Counted from the first letter of the stretch, positions 8,053 to 18,711 are shown. The stretch is DNA of 64,000 nt from an uncultured Brevundimonas sp. (GCF_937863155.1 NZ_CALMFB010000070.1:1-64000), one strand, 5' to 3'. Notes: generated from the sequence alone by a model not told the origin. Translations and numbers: made by a program.

Positions 8053-8727
8053 CTATTCGCCCGCGTCCGCCTGCCGATCCAGTCGCCCGAAGCGGAAGGC
8101 CGCCAGCGCGCCCGACACGCACAGGGCCGCCGGCATGGCCGTGATCGCCCAGTCGGCCCGCCACAGCCCCAGGATGCACAGGCCGGTCATCAGCACCAAC
8201 AGCACCACAAAGGCCGGAATGACCGCCAGCGCCCGGTGATGCCGGGTCAGCTCATCCTCCAGCAGGGCGCGGCGGCGCAGCGAGGCGCCGTCCCACCCCA
8301 TGACGAACAACGGCCCCATCCAGGCGTACAGCAGAGCCACCGCCATCATGGCCCAGTCGCCGAACTCAGCCTCGCCCGCCTGGATCGCCGTCATGGCCTT
8401 GATCGACAGAACGCCGAACACGATCATGGTGCCGGGAATGACGCCCAGCATTTCGGCCCGCGCCTTCTGGGCCCGTTCGCGGGCGCCGGTCGACCGTTCC
8501 AGGCGCCGCGCCGGGTCGCCCGGCCGGTTGGCCCAGGCGAATGCCGCCGCGATCGCCGCCGTCGCCCCGCCCGCGCCGATGATCCAGCCGTTCCAGTCCA
8601 CCGGACTGATCACCCCGACCCCCGCGCTCATCGCCCCGACGCCCAGCCAGGTCAGGCCCAGCTTCATCCGGCTTTCGCGCGCCCGCTCGGCGCGTTCCAG
8701 CGCCCTGTGATCCATCGCCTCGGTCAT
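8053..8727 (-). CDS. Membrane protein of unknown function, paralogue of the 8934-9614 product
   Basis: A 224-residue protein with about four predicted membrane helices in two pairs: one near residues 22-66, after a charged N-terminus rich in Arg/Glu, and another near residues 98-145 and 165-210. It shares with the protein from 8934-9614 the segments WANRPG, ERAQ/ERAH followed by a helix, [22 protein letters not shown] and GLWR..W. The [11 protein letters not shown] motif lies in a cytoplasmic or periplasmic loop between helices. It starts 4 nt after the XRE regulator gene. No known family is recognised. It is the last gene of a three-gene operon. Confidence 0.75.
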   Translation of the reverse strand: MTEAMDHRALERAERARESRMKLGLTWLGVGAMSAGVGVISPVDWNGWIIGAGGATAAIAAAFAWANRPGDPARRLERSTGARERAQKARAEMLGVIPGTMIVFGVLSIKAMTAIQAGEAEFGDWAMMAVALLYAWMGPLFVMGWDGASLRRRALLEDELTRHHRALAVIPAFVVLLVLMTGLCILGLWRADWAITAMPAALCVSGALAAFRFGRLDRQADAGE

Positions 8728-8731
8728 GGTC

Positions 8732-8941
8732 CTAATCCTCCAGCCAGAACAGATCCTCGACCCGCACCCCCAGCGCCCGCGCCAGCCCCAGGGCCAGCGG
8801 GGTGGAGGGCGTGAATACCCCGTTCTCCACCGTGTTCACCGTCTTGCGCGACACGCCGACCCGCTCGGCCAGCTCGGCCTGGGTCAGGCCGGCTTCGGTC
8901 CGAACGGCCTTCAGCCGGCTGCCCATCCGCAGTTCAGCCAT
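8732..8941 (-). CDS. Small XRE-family helix-turn-helix regulator
   Basis: A 69-residue protein made almost entirely of a Cro/CI-type DNA-binding domain: [20 protein letters not shown] and [17 protein letters not shown], followed by [21 protein letters not shown]. It resembles the small stand-alone XRE regulators that sit beside membrane-protein genes. Its ATG overlaps the stop of the upstream membrane-protein gene by 8 nt and it ends 4 nt before the downstream paralogue, so all three are coupled. It probably binds the repeated TCACCT/AGGTGA half-sites that overlap the operon promoter at 9627-9673, giving autoregulation (inference). Confidence 0.9.
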   Translation of the reverse strand: MAELRMGSRLKAVRTEAGLTQAELAERVGVSRKTVNTVENGVFTPSTPLALGLARALGVRVEDLFWLED

Positions 8942-9614
8942 CCTGGGCGGCCTTGCGGTCCAGCCAGCCGAAGCGCAGCGTCGTCGCCGCCCCCGCCAGG
9001 CACAGCACCAGGGGCAGGGCCTGCACCCCCCATTCCAGCCGCCACAGGCCGACGACCAGCGCGCCCGACACCCCGGCCAGCAGCGTCACCAGCCCCAGCC
9101 CCACGGCCATGGCCCGATGGTGGCGGGTCAGCTCATCCTCCAACACCCGCCGCTGCCGCGCCGTCAGCCCCCCGCGCCCCATGACGATCAGCGGCCCCAG
9201 CCAGGCATAGGCGATCACCGCCCCGATCATCAGCCGGTCAATATTGTCGCCCTGCCCTGCCAAGAGATCCTGCGTGGCGACCAGGGACGCCCCGGCGAAG
9301 AACAGCATGAACAGCGGCGACAGAACCAGCATGATCGACCGGTTGCGATGCGCCCGCTCGACTACCGCCACCGAGGCGCCTAGCCGTTTGGCGTCCTCGC
9401 CCGGCCGGTTGGCCCAGGCCCAGATCGCCCCGGCCAGCGCCAGCTGCGCCCCGGCGGTCATCAGCCACATCGCCGCATCGGGATGCGACGCCGGCCCGTC
9501 GAACCGGACCAGAAGCCCGACCCCGATCAGCGAAACCCCCAGCCCCATGACGAACCGGCCCAGGCCGTTGCGCGTCTCGCGCCGCGCTTCGCGTTGTTCC
9601 AGCTGCTGATCCAT
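8934..9614 (-). CDS. Membrane protein of unknown function, first gene of the XRE module
   Basis: A 226-residue protein with a charged N-terminus ([16 protein letters not shown]) and about four membrane helices arranged in two pairs. It is clearly homologous along its length to the 8053-8727 product (shared [31 protein letters not shown]). No enzymatic motif is visible. It is the first gene of the operon and starts 12 nt from an operator-like palindrome and a good promoter. Two diverged copies flanking one regulator suggest a hetero-oligomeric membrane complex, but this is inference. Confidence 0.75.
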   Translation of the reverse strand: MDQQLEQREARRETRNGLGRFVMGLGVSLIGVGLLVRFDGPASHPDAAMWLMTAGAQLALAGAIWAWANRPGEDAKRLGASVAVVERAHRNRSIMLVLSPLFMLFFAGASLVATQDLLAGQGDNIDRLMIGAVIAYAWLGPLIVMGRGGLTARQRRVLEDELTRHHRAMAVGLGLVTLLAGVSGALVVGLWRLEWGVQALPLVLCLAGAATTLRFGWLDRKAAQDG

Positions 9615-9626
9615 GCCCTTCGCTCC

Positions 9627-9673
9627 ATGTCACCTTGAGGTGACATATCACCTATGGGTTACACAGCTGTCAA
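9627..9673 (-). promoter_or_regulatory. Promoter and overlapping operator of the XRE/membrane-protein operon
   Basis: Read on the minus strand: -35 TTGACA (9668-9673), 17-nt spacer, -10 TGATAT (9645-9650). The -10 is overlapped by palindromes built from one half-site: ATGTCACCT and AGGTGACAT (9627-9646, 2-nt spacer), then AGGTGA and TCACCT (9638-9653, 4-nt spacer). Three half-sites thus cover the -10 and start site, the expected arrangement for repression, most simply by the encoded XRE protein. Confidence 0.7.
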
Positions 9674-9698
9674 GCGGGCTGTCGCACTTTCTGCGCGG

Positions 9699-10790
9699 TC
9701 ACGCCCGCGCGGTGGCCAGACGCCGCAGGGCGCCCAGCACCCGACCCACGATTTCCAGGGCGTTGAAGATCAGGATCAGCACCAGGATGTGGCTCAGGCT
9801 GAAATGACCGCGGAACAGGTCTGTGGTGCGCTCGATCAGTTGCTCGGGGCTGTCGATCACCGCCACGGGGGCCAGGACCGAACGGGTCCAGACCCAGGCC
9901 AGGATCGCGGCGCTGGCGCCCGCCATCACCAGGTCACCCAGCGCCACCGGCACGGCCATATGCGGCGAGGCGGCCCGCGCCAGCTCCAGCCCGATGCGGA
10001 CCAAGCCATAGGCGATCACCGGCCAGTACAGCGGCTGAACCAGTCCCTCCATGGCGCCGTCACGGCTGACGCCGGGCAACAGGGCCGCGGCCGAGGCCAG
10101 CAGGGTCTGGGGGTCCAGGCCGCCCAGCCGGAAGCCGCCGCCCCACCACAGCAGGAACACCGCCCAGATGGCCACGCACCACAGGGCCTCGGCCGCGCGG
10201 CTGCGGTTGCGGCGGGCGACCTTGCTCATCGCCGTTTTCGGCGCCGTCTCGTCCCCCATGGCCAGGTTCAGCCCGTCGCCGTTCAGCGACCAGTGCCGGA
10301 AAAGCTCCAGATCCCGAACCTTCCAGTCGGTCATGAAGCGCGGCCGGTTCGGCTGGCGTTCGATGACGAAGCCGGCGATGGCGGCCAGACCGATGATCAT
10401 CAGGCCGCCGTCCAGCAGCCCCTCCCAGATGTCGGCGAAGGCGTCGACCGGACTGGCCTGGCCGACCGCCACGCTCAGCACCGCCCCGATCCCGACCACG
10501 ACCACCAGCACCACCAGCGCCGCCTTGAGCGCGAACCACCAGTAGGGGAACAGCTCCGGCCCTATCAGATGGTCCGGCCCGCCGCGATAGCGCGCCGCCA
10601 CCGTCAGCGGATGGCCGAATTCACGCAGCAGGCTTTCCGTCTCGGCCTCGGTCATGGCCCGGCCCAGTTCCGCCTCGCGCGCCTCGATGCGTTCCATCAG
10701 GGCGTCACGCAGTTCGGCCACGATGTCCTCGCGCTTTTCGCCCGGCAGTTGCGCGGCCACGGCCGCCAGATATTGCTCGATCAGGGTCAT
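9699..10790 (-). CDS. Membrane protein with N-terminal HAAS-like domain
   Basis: A 363-residue protein. The first ~70 residues (MTLIEQYLAAVAAQLPGEKR onward, with EDIVAELRDALMERIEARE and LLREFGHP) form the helical HAAS-type domain commonly paired with PadR regulators. The rest has about six hydrophobic segments (for example LKAALVVLVVVVGIGAVLSV, AIWAVFLLWWGGGF, LSHILVLILIFNALEIVG). The ATG at 10790 has a strong purine-rich GGGGGAGGGGG just upstream; a GTG overlapping the padR stop is an alternative. Function is unknown; family context suggests a membrane protein whose expression is set by the PadR protein encoded just upstream. Confidence 0.8.
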   Translation of the reverse strand: MTLIEQYLAAVAAQLPGEKREDIVAELRDALMERIEAREAELGRAMTEAETESLLREFGHPLTVAARYRGGPDHLIGPELFPYWWFALKAALVVLVVVVGIGAVLSVAVGQASPVDAFADIWEGLLDGGLMIIGLAAIAGFVIERQPNRPRFMTDWKVRDLELFRHWSLNGDGLNLAMGDETAPKTAMSKVARRNRSRAAEALWCVAIWAVFLLWWGGGFRLGGLDPQTLLASAAALLPGVSRDGAMEGLVQPLYWPVIAYGLVRIGLELARAASPHMAVPVALGDLVMAGASAAILAWVWTRSVLAPVAVIDSPEQLIERTTDLFRGHFSLSHILVLILIFNALEIVGRVLGALRRLATARA

Positions 10791-10819
10791 CGCCCCCTCC
10801 CCCTTGTTCGTGTTGGTGT

Positions 10820-11146
10820 TCACAGGATCCGCTCCAGCGAATCCGAAATCCGGCGCCATTCGGCATGCAGGCGGACCAGCACCGCCTCGCCCTCGGGCGA
10901 CAGGCGATAGAAGCGTTTCCGGCGCTTCTCCTCCTCGCGCCATTCGCTGACCAGCAGCCCCTGGCCCTCCAGACGGCGCAGCAGCGGATAGAGGGTGCTT
11001 TCCTCCATCTCCAGCCCGTCCTGGGCCAGGGCGACCCGCAGCGAATAGCCGTATTGCTCGACCCGCAGCCGGGCCAGCACCGCCAGCACCAGCGAGCCGC
11101 GCCTCAGCTCCAGCCGCATCGCCTCATAAAGATCGGTCTCGTCCAC
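10820..11146 (-). CDS. PadR-family transcriptional regulator
   Basis: A 108-residue winged-helix regulator. The domain runs from RRGSLVLAVLARLRVEQYGY through ESTLYPLLRRLEGQGLLVSE to the wing KRRKRFYRLSPEGEAVL, the typical PadR layout, with only a short C-terminal helix for dimerisation. It is the first gene of a two-gene operon with the HAAS-like membrane protein. Inverted repeats sit just upstream and would allow autorepression, as is common in this family. The ligand is unknown. Confidence 0.92.
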   Translation of the reverse strand: MDETDLYEAMRLELRRGSLVLAVLARLRVEQYGYSLRVALAQDGLEMEESTLYPLLRRLEGQGLLVSEWREEEKRRKRFYRLSPEGEAVLVRLHAEWRRISDSLERIL

Positions 11147-11164
11147 GGCAGACCCTCACTTGCT

Positions 11165-11217
11165 GTCACATAGTGTGTGACGCACAGTGTATGTCGCATA
11201 CTGTGTGAGGGAGTCAA
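11165..11217 (-). promoter_or_regulatory. Candidate promoter and PadR operator
   Basis: On the minus strand a -35-like TTGACT (11212-11217) lies about 18 nt before a weak CATACA (11188-11193). Two inverted repeats overlap or follow: CACAGTGTATG with CATACTGTG (11183-11205, imperfect), and GTCACA with TGTGAC (11165-11170 and 11176-11181, perfect). The tract is AT-richer than its surroundings. Binding by the PadR protein is inference. Confidence 0.45.
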
Positions 11218-11287
11218 TCCGTTCGTTCGGTGAACCTCGGCCACGCCGATCCGTTCTGTGACCGAGATCAACAGGAGCCTTCCCTCG

Positions 11288-12172
11288 ATGACCCGCCTTC
11301 GGACCGCCTCGCTTGTCGCCGCCGCCGCCTTCGCCGCTTCGCCCGCCTCGGCCCAGACGACACAGCAGCAGCCGACCCAGCAGCAGGAGGCGGTGCGCGC
11401 CATTCTGGGCGCCCTGTTCGGCGAGCGTGTGGGCGCCACGACCGGGCTGGACGCCCAATGGGCCGCCGGTCGCCTGCCGCTGGCCCAGCAACGCAGTCAG
11501 TTCGACAGCCGCATCGACGCCGAGGTCCGATCCGGCGCCCTGTCGCGCTCGACCGGCGACCGCGCCAAGGCCGACTATCGCGACCTGGTGGAGCTTGAGG
11601 CCCGTTATGGCGCCGACCGCCGCTTCACCCAGCAGGAGCGCAACGACCTGAACCAGCGCTATTCCGCCCTGACTCAGGTTCTGAACCAGGGCGGCTATGA
11701 CGACGGCGCCACCGGCTGGACCTCCATCGCCGACGGCCGCGCCGCCTTCGACGCCCGCGTCGACGCCGCCGTGCGGGATCGCAGCATCAGCCGCACCGAG
11801 GGCACGCGGATCAAGTCCGACTACGCCGCCCTGATCAGGGTCGAGACCGACTATCGCCGCGACGGCGTGCTGAACCGTCAGGAGCGCGACGATCTGGAAA
11901 GCCGGCTGGACGCCCTGGATCAGCGCGTGGGCGACGTCGGCTATGGCGGCGGCCAGGTTTCGACCGATCCGCGCGCGCGCCTGGACGCCATCGCCCGCGC
12001 CCTGCCGGGCAGCGGACTGAACAGCGCGGCCCAGACCCAGCTGCGCACCGAGCACGAGGACCTGACCCGGCTTCAGGCCGCCTACGCCCGGTTGAACGTC
12101 ACCGCCGACGATCGCGCCTATCTGGACCGCCGTCTGACCGATTTGGAGACCCGCGTCCGCATCCGCCGCTGA
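11288..12172 (+). CDS. Secreted repeat protein of unknown function
   Basis: A 294-residue protein with a signal peptide ([20 protein letters not shown], then SAQ) and a Gln/Thr-rich linker. The mature part has two obvious repeats of about 85 residues, each running [18 protein letters not shown], then a polar turn, K.DY..L, E..Y..D, ..QERNDL/..QERDDL and a helix. A third, weaker unit ends with [15 protein letters not shown]. All units are helical and charged. No catalytic motif is visible. The start at 11288 is preferred because it begins the signal peptide and has AGGAG upstream; an in-frame ATG at 11258 would add ten polar residues. Confidence 0.75.
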   Translation: MTRLRTASLVAAAAFAASPASAQTTQQQPTQQQEAVRAILGALFGERVGATTGLDAQWAAGRLPLAQQRSQFDSRIDAEVRSGALSRSTGDRAKADYRDLVELEARYGADRRFTQQERNDLNQRYSALTQVLNQGGYDDGATGWTSIADGRAAFDARVDAAVRDRSISRTEGTRIKSDYAALIRVETDYRRDGVLNRQERDDLESRLDALDQRVGDVGYGGGQVSTDPRARLDAIARALPGSGLNSAAQTQLRTEHEDLTRLQAAYARLNVTADDRAYLDRRLTDLETRVRIRR

Positions 12173-12230
12173 TGCGGGAAGGCCCGGCTTCGCACTGGCG
12201 GGGCCGGGCGGGGGCGACTACATTCCGTTC

Positions 12231-14546
<2,316 letters not shown>

Positions 14547-14577
14547 ATAAGCAAATCAGGACAAGACCGCGGAGAAA

Positions 14578-14654
14578 TGGCGCACCCGACACGATTCGAA
14601 CGTGTGACCTTTGCCTTCGGAGGGCAACGCTCTATCCAGCTGAGCTACGGGTGC
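14578..14654 (-). tRNA. tRNA-Arg (anticodon CCG)
   Basis: The minus strand folds as a complete cloverleaf: acceptor GCACCCG with CGGGTGC, D arm GCTC/GAGC, anticodon stem TTGCC/GGCAA with loop CTCCGAA (anticodon CCG, reading CGG), T arm ACACG/CGTGT with loop TTCGAAT, discriminator G, and an encoded CCA. It lies convergent to uvrB. No integrase or duplicated 3' end is nearby, so it shows no sign of being an integration site. Confidence 0.97.
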
Positions 14655-14680
14655 GGTCGGCCCTGGCGGGCGAGGCATGG

Positions 14681-14709
14681 CCTCTACAGCATGGGCGGCG
14701 GCGTCTCAA
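14681..14709 (-). promoter_or_regulatory. Possible promoter of tRNA-Arg
   Basis: TTGAGA (14704-14709) and TAGAGG (14681-14686) on the minus strand are separated by 17 nt and would start transcription about 20 nt before the mature tRNA 5' end. The -10 is a weak match, so this is tentative. Confidence 0.35.
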
Positions 14710-14808
14710 TCCCCCACCGTCTTCCTCCATCTCGGCCGGGCCGGACTTGGCGGGCAGGGCGGCGGGGCTTAAGCGTCATGCCGTCTGGAGCGATGTGAGG
14801 AGAGGCCG

Positions 14809-16092
14809 ATGCGCGCCCTGGTTCTGAGTGTGGTGATGCTGCTGGCGGCCTGCGCCGCCACGCCCCGCGCGGCCGCCACGCCCGACGGGCTGGACGCCAT
14901 CGCGCGCGACTATGTCGGGCTGATCCTGGAGATCGGCGAGCATGAAGACGGCTATGTCGACGCCTATTACGGCCCGCCGGAATGGGCCGCGGCGGCCAAG
15001 GCCAACCCCCGGTCGGTCGCCGATCTGGGCCAGGCGGCGCAGGCCCTGACCCAACGCCTTCAGGCCGTGCCCGAGGCGGGGCTGGACGCCGAAAGCCGAC
15101 AGCGGCGGCAGTATCTGATGGCCCATGTGTCGGCCGCCGCCGCCCGCCTGCGCATGATCGGGGGCGAGCGGATGGGTTTCGCCGATGAGGCCGAGGCCCT
15201 GTTCGGGGTGCGGCCGGACCTGCCGCCGCTGAGCAGTTTCGATCCCGTGCTGGCGGAGCTGGACGCCCTGGTTCCTGGCCAGGGGCCGCTGAACGAGCGG
15301 GTGGCGGCCCTGCGCGCCCGTTATGTCATTCCCAAGGACCGGCTGGATGAGGTGATGCGCACCGCCATGGCCGAATGCCGCGCCCGCACGGCGCGCCGCA
15401 TCCCCCTGCCCGCCCATGAGCGGTTCACCCTGGAGTTCGTCACCGACAAGCCGTGGTCGGGCTATAATTACTACAAGGGCGACGCCAACAGCCTGATCCA
15501 GATCAACACCGACCTGCCCATCTACATCGACCGGGCCGTCGATCTGGGGTGCCACGAGGGATACCCCGGCCACCACGTCTATAACGCCCTGTTGGAACAG
15601 ACCTTCGTGCGCGAAAAGGGCTGGGTCGAGATGAGCGTCTATCCGCTGTTTTCGCCCATGAGCCTGATCGCCGAAGGCAGCGCCAACTATGGCATCGACC
15701 TGGCCTTCCCCGGCGCCGAGCGCGCTGAATACGAGGCGCGGGTGCTGTATCCGCTGGCGGGGCTGGACCCGGCGACGGCCCAGGACGGCCTGCGCCTTCT
15801 GGCCCTGACCGACCGGCTGAAGCGGGCCGAATACGTCATCGCCGACGACTTCCTGTCGGGCCGGGTGGATCGCGAAGAGACGCTGAACCGGCTGCAGACC
15901 TATGGCCTGTCGGACCGGGCGCGGGCGACCCAGCGGCTGAGCTTCATCGAGACCTATCGCAGCTATGTCATCAACTATGGCCTGGGGCGCGACATGGTGC
16001 GCGACTGGGTCGAGCGGCAGGGGCCGGATCACTGGGCGACCATGCAGCGTCTGCTGGCCAGCCAGACCCTGCCGGCGGATCTGGCGCCGTGA
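14809..16092 (+). CDS. DUF885-family lipoprotein, probable metallohydrolase
   Basis: A 427-residue protein with a lipobox (VVMLLAACAA, Cys15), so likely anchored to an envelope membrane and facing the periplasm. It matches the DUF885 family: a long helical body, the metal-binding style motif HEGYPGHH at residues 249-256, and a downstream EGSANYGIDL block that would supply a glutamate ligand. The family is metallopeptidase-like, but a defined substrate is not known. The last codons overlap the next gene's GTG start (GTGA at 16089-16092), indicating co-translation with the CoA transferase, although no pathway link is evident. Confidence 0.85.
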   Translation: MRALVLSVVMLLAACAATPRAAATPDGLDAIARDYVGLILEIGEHEDGYVDAYYGPPEWAAAAKANPRSVADLGQAAQALTQRLQAVPEAGLDAESRQRRQYLMAHVSAAAARLRMIGGERMGFADEAEALFGVRPDLPPLSSFDPVLAELDALVPGQGPLNERVAALRARYVIPKDRLDEVMRTAMAECRARTARRIPLPAHERFTLEFVTDKPWSGYNYYKGDANSLIQINTDLPIYIDRAVDLGCHEGYPGHHVYNALLEQTFVREKGWVEMSVYPLFSPMSLIAEGSANYGIDLAFPGAERAEYEARVLYPLAGLDPATAQDGLRLLALTDRLKRAEYVIADDFLSGRVDREETLNRLQTYGLSDRARATQRLSFIETYRSYVINYGLGRDMVRDWVERQGPDHWATMQRLLASQTLPADLAP

Positions 16093-17315
16093 GCGGACCT
16101 GTCCTGAACCGGCCTCTGGCCGGGGTGCGGGTGCTGGACCTGTCGCGTGTGCTGGCAGGGCCATGGGCGACACAGGCCCTGGCCGACCTGGGCGCCGAGG
16201 TGATCAAGATCGAACGGCCCGGCGCCGGCGACGACACCCGCCTGTGGGGCCCGCCCTTCACCACCACGACGGATGGGGGGCGCGGCGACGCGGCCTATTT
16301 CATGGCCGCCAACCGGGGCAAGCGATCGGTGACGGTCGACATGGCCGCCCCCGAAGGCGCCGACATCATCCGCCGCCTGGCCGCCGACAGTCATGTGGTG
16401 GTCGAGAATTTCAAGGTCGGGGGCTTAAGCAAATACGGCCTGGACTACGCCGGACTGTCGGCGGTCAATCCGGCCCTGGTCTATTGCTCCATCACCGGCT
16501 TCGGCCAGGACGGGCCGGACGCGCACCGGGCCGGATACGATTACATGATCCAGGCCATGGGCGGCCTGATGTCGGTCACCGGACAGCCCGCTGGCGCGCC
16601 CGGCGACGAGCCGATGAAGGTGGGGGTGGCGGTGGCGGACCTGTTCACCGGCCTTTACGCATCGAACGCCATTCTGGCGGCCCTGATGCAGGCGCGGGCG
16701 ACGGGCCGGGGCGCGCATCTGGACATCGCCCTGTTCGACGTTCAGGCGGCCATGCTGGCCAATCAGGCGACGAACTGGTTCGTCAGCGGCCAGGTTCCGA
16801 CGCGGCTGGGCAACGCGCATCCGAACCTGTCGCCCTATCAGCCCTTCGCCTGTTCCGACGGAGCGGTGGTGATCGCGGTGGGCAACGACGGCCAGTTCCG
16901 CGCCCTGTGCGCCGCCCTGGGCCAGGCCGCGCTGGGAACCGACGCCCGGTTCGAGACCAATGCCCAGCGTGTGCGCAACCGCACCCTGATGACGCCCCTG
17001 CTGGCGGCCCTGACCCAACCGCTGACCATGGCCGAGCTGATGGCGATGCTGGAGGCGGCAGGCGTGCCGTGCGGGCCGGTCAACACCATTGATCAGGTGT
17101 TCGCCGAGCCCCAGGCCCTGCATCGCGGCCTGACGGTCGAGCAGACGCGGCCCGACCTGGACGCCCCCATCCGCACCGTCGCCTCGCCAATCCGCATGGA
17201 TGGCGCGCCGTGCGTGCACCCTGCCGCCCCGCCGGCGCTGGGCCAGGACACCGAGACGGTTCTGGGCGCCCTGGGGCTGGACGTCGCGGCGCTTCGCGAA
17301 CGCGGAATCGTCTAG
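16089..17315 (+). CDS. CaiB/BaiF-type (family III) CoA transferase
   Basis: A 408-residue enzyme that moves CoA between carboxylic acids. Family blocks include AGVRVLDLSRVLAGPWATQ at the N-terminus, LGAEVIKIERPGAGDDTR, GKRSVTVDM, VVVENFKVGGLSKYGLDY and GYDYMIQAMGGLMSVTGQP, where the Asp of GYDYM (about residue 151) aligns with the catalytic aspartate. PCGPVNTIDQVFAEPQ lies in the C-terminal half. The start is GTG in a GTGA overlap with the DUF885 gene. Substrates cannot be read from sequence. The stop overlaps the convergent neighbour's stop by 4 nt (CTAG). Confidence 0.92.
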   Translation: MSGPVLNRPLAGVRVLDLSRVLAGPWATQALADLGAEVIKIERPGAGDDTRLWGPPFTTTTDGGRGDAAYFMAANRGKRSVTVDMAAPEGADIIRRLAADSHVVVENFKVGGLSKYGLDYAGLSAVNPALVYCSITGFGQDGPDAHRAGYDYMIQAMGGLMSVTGQPAGAPGDEPMKVGVAVADLFTGLYASNAILAALMQARATGRGAHLDIALFDVQAAMLANQATNWFVSGQVPTRLGNAHPNLSPYQPFACSDGAVVIAVGNDGQFRALCAALGQAALGTDARFETNAQRVRNRTLMTPLLAALTQPLTMAELMAMLEAAGVPCGPVNTIDQVFAEPQALHRGLTVEQTRPDLDAPIRTVASPIRMDGAPCVHPAAPPALGQDTETVLGALGLDVAALRERGIV

Positions 17316-17707
17316 GCGAACAGGCCCGCCCGCAGGCCCCACAGGGTCATCAGGGTGACGGCCGTATAGACGAAGAAGGCGTTGGTCGTCTGGCGCCGCA
17401 GCTTGATCAGCTCCGGCTCGACCGGGCGATGCCAGCGGTTGGCCCACAGAAGATAGACGGCCTGCATGGCCCAGCAGGCCAGGACGGCAGGGACCGCATA
17501 GGGATGCAGCGTCAGCAACCCCAGACCCGAGATCGGCACAAGGACGGCGATGATCGTCAGCATGACATCCGCCGCCTTTTCGGCTCGCGGCGTCTCCAGA
17601 AAGGCGCCGAAGATCCGCTCCAGCCGCCAGTTGATGATCGCCTGACGGATCAGGATCACGCCGCAGAAGACGTAGAAGGCCCCGATGCCGCGCATGATCC
17701 ATTCCAT
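17312..17707 (-). CDS. Small four-helix membrane protein of unknown function
   Basis: A 131-residue protein with about four hydrophobic segments: GIGAFYVFCGVILIRQA, VMLTIIAVLVPISGLGLLTL, VPAVLACWAMQAVYLLWANR and TNAFFVYTAVTLMTLWGL. No catalytic or binding motif is recognised. It faces the carbonic anhydrase gene divergently across about 100 nt and converges with the CoA transferase gene, overlapping it by 4 nt at the stops. Confidence 0.75.
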   Translation of the reverse strand: MEWIMRGIGAFYVFCGVILIRQAIINWRLERIFGAFLETPRAEKAADVMLTIIAVLVPISGLGLLTLHPYAVPAVLACWAMQAVYLLWANRWHRPVEPELIKLRRQTTNAFFVYTAVTLMTLWGLRAGLFA

Positions 17708-17808
17708 GCGCCAAGCGTTACGGCCAATGCGCGCGCCGCGCCGCTGACGGAAACTGTCGATGCGATCCTCAGGTGCGCGTCATAAGGAAATCAGGCTAGA
17801 CACCCGCC

Positions 17809-18429
17809 ATGCCCCAAGGACCGAACGATCCCCTGCTGACCGGCTATCACCGCTTTCGCCAGGACCGCTGGCCCGAAGCGCGCGCCGAGTATGAGGCCCT
17901 GGCGGCCGGACAGAAGCCGCACACCCTGATCGTCGCCTGTTCAGACAGCCGCGCCGACCCCGCCCTGATCTTCGACGCCGCGCCGGGCCAGCTGTTCGTG
18001 GTGCGCAATGTCGCCAACCTGGTGCCGCCCTATCAGCCAGACGGTCATCTGCACGGGGTGTCGGCGGCGCTGGAGTTCGGGGTCAAGGTGCTGGAGGTCC
18101 AGCGGATCGTGGTCATGGGCCACGCCTATTGCGGCGGCGTCAACGCCATGCGCACGGGCGCCCCCGACAGTTGCCGCGACTTCGTCGGCCCCTGGGTCGA
18201 ACAGGGCGCCGAGGTCGTGCGCCGGGCCTGCGAGACCTTCCCGGCCGACATCGAACGGGCATCGGAAGAGGCGGTGGTGCGGCTGTCGATCGAGAACCTG
18301 CGCACCTTCCCCTGGATCGCCGAGCGCGAGGCGGCTGGAAAACTGCGCCTGTCGGGCCTGCATTTCGGCATCGCCGACGGCGCCCTGACCGCCCTGACCG
18401 AGGCCGAGCGGTTCCAGCCGCTGGACTGA
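17809..18429 (+). CDS. Beta-class carbonic anhydrase
   Basis: Zinc enzyme interconverting CO2 and bicarbonate in the cytoplasm. The 206-residue protein has the beta-class zinc ligands Cys44 in CSDSR (with the Asp46/Arg48 pair), His105 and Cys108 in GHAYCGG, and the dimer/active-site segment FVVRNVANLVPP. Length is normal. An upstream GGCTAGAC resembles an alphaproteobacterial -10. A toxin-antitoxin operon follows after 36 nt, with its own promoter in the gap. Confidence 0.95.
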   Translation: MPQGPNDPLLTGYHRFRQDRWPEARAEYEALAAGQKPHTLIVACSDSRADPALIFDAAPGQLFVVRNVANLVPPYQPDGHLHGVSAALEFGVKVLEVQRIVVMGHAYCGGVNAMRTGAPDSCRDFVGPWVEQGAEVVRRACETFPADIERASEEAVVRLSIENLRTFPWIAEREAAGKLRLSGLHFGIADGALTALTEAERFQPLD

Positions 18430-18430
18430 T

Positions 18431-18459
18431 TTGCGAAAAGTAGTGAAATCCACTACATT
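18431..18459 (+). promoter_or_regulatory. Promoter and operator of the toxin-antitoxin operon
   Basis: -35-like TTGCGA (18431-18436), 17-nt spacer and -10 TACATT (18454-18459). The spacer and the edge of the -10 carry a perfect inverted repeat, GTAGTG (18440-18445) and CACTAC (18451-18456), suited to autorepression by the antitoxin. Transcription would begin at about 18466, which is the antitoxin ATG, so the mRNA may be leaderless. Confidence 0.6.
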
Positions 18460-18465
18460 GTGGAG

Positions 18466-18711
18466 ATGGAACGCACCATCTCAGCGACCGACGCCAATCG
18501 TGAGTTCTCGCGCCTGATGGGCGAAATCGCGGGCGGCGAATCCTATGTCGTCACCTCGCGGGGCAAGCCCGTCATGCGGATGACGCCGGTTCAGCCGGTC
18601 GGCGAGACGGCCGCAGAACGGCGCCAGCGGATGCGCGCCCTGCTGGAGACCCTGGCGTCCTTGCCTGTGCGGAACGCCGGCCGCGTGAACCGCGACGACG
18701 GTTACGAGTGA
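18466..18711 (+). CDS. Phd/YefM-type antitoxin
   Basis: An 81-residue protein with the Phd/YefM N-terminal DNA-binding fold: MERTISATDANREFSRLMGE, then YVVTSRGKPVMRMTPV. The acidic/Arg-rich C-terminus would wrap the toxin. The ATG at 18466 is chosen because it coincides with the predicted transcription start; an in-frame GTG two codons upstream lies directly against the -10 hexamer. The stop overlaps the toxin start as GTGA. It probably represses its own operon through the GTAGTG/CACTAC palindrome. Confidence 0.88.
   Translation: MERTISATDANREFSRLMGEIAGGESYVVTSRGKPVMRMTPVQPVGETAAERRQRMRALLETLASLPVRNAGRVNRDDGYE

Noticed and set aside
12173..12230. SOS (LexA) box in front of uvrB
   Set aside because: I looked for the alphaproteobacterial GTTC-N7-GTTC pattern in the 58-nt gap and did not find it.
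14578..14654. tRNA-Arg as an integration site for a mobile element
   Set aside because: No integrase, duplicated tRNA 3' end or compositional shift is visible on either side.
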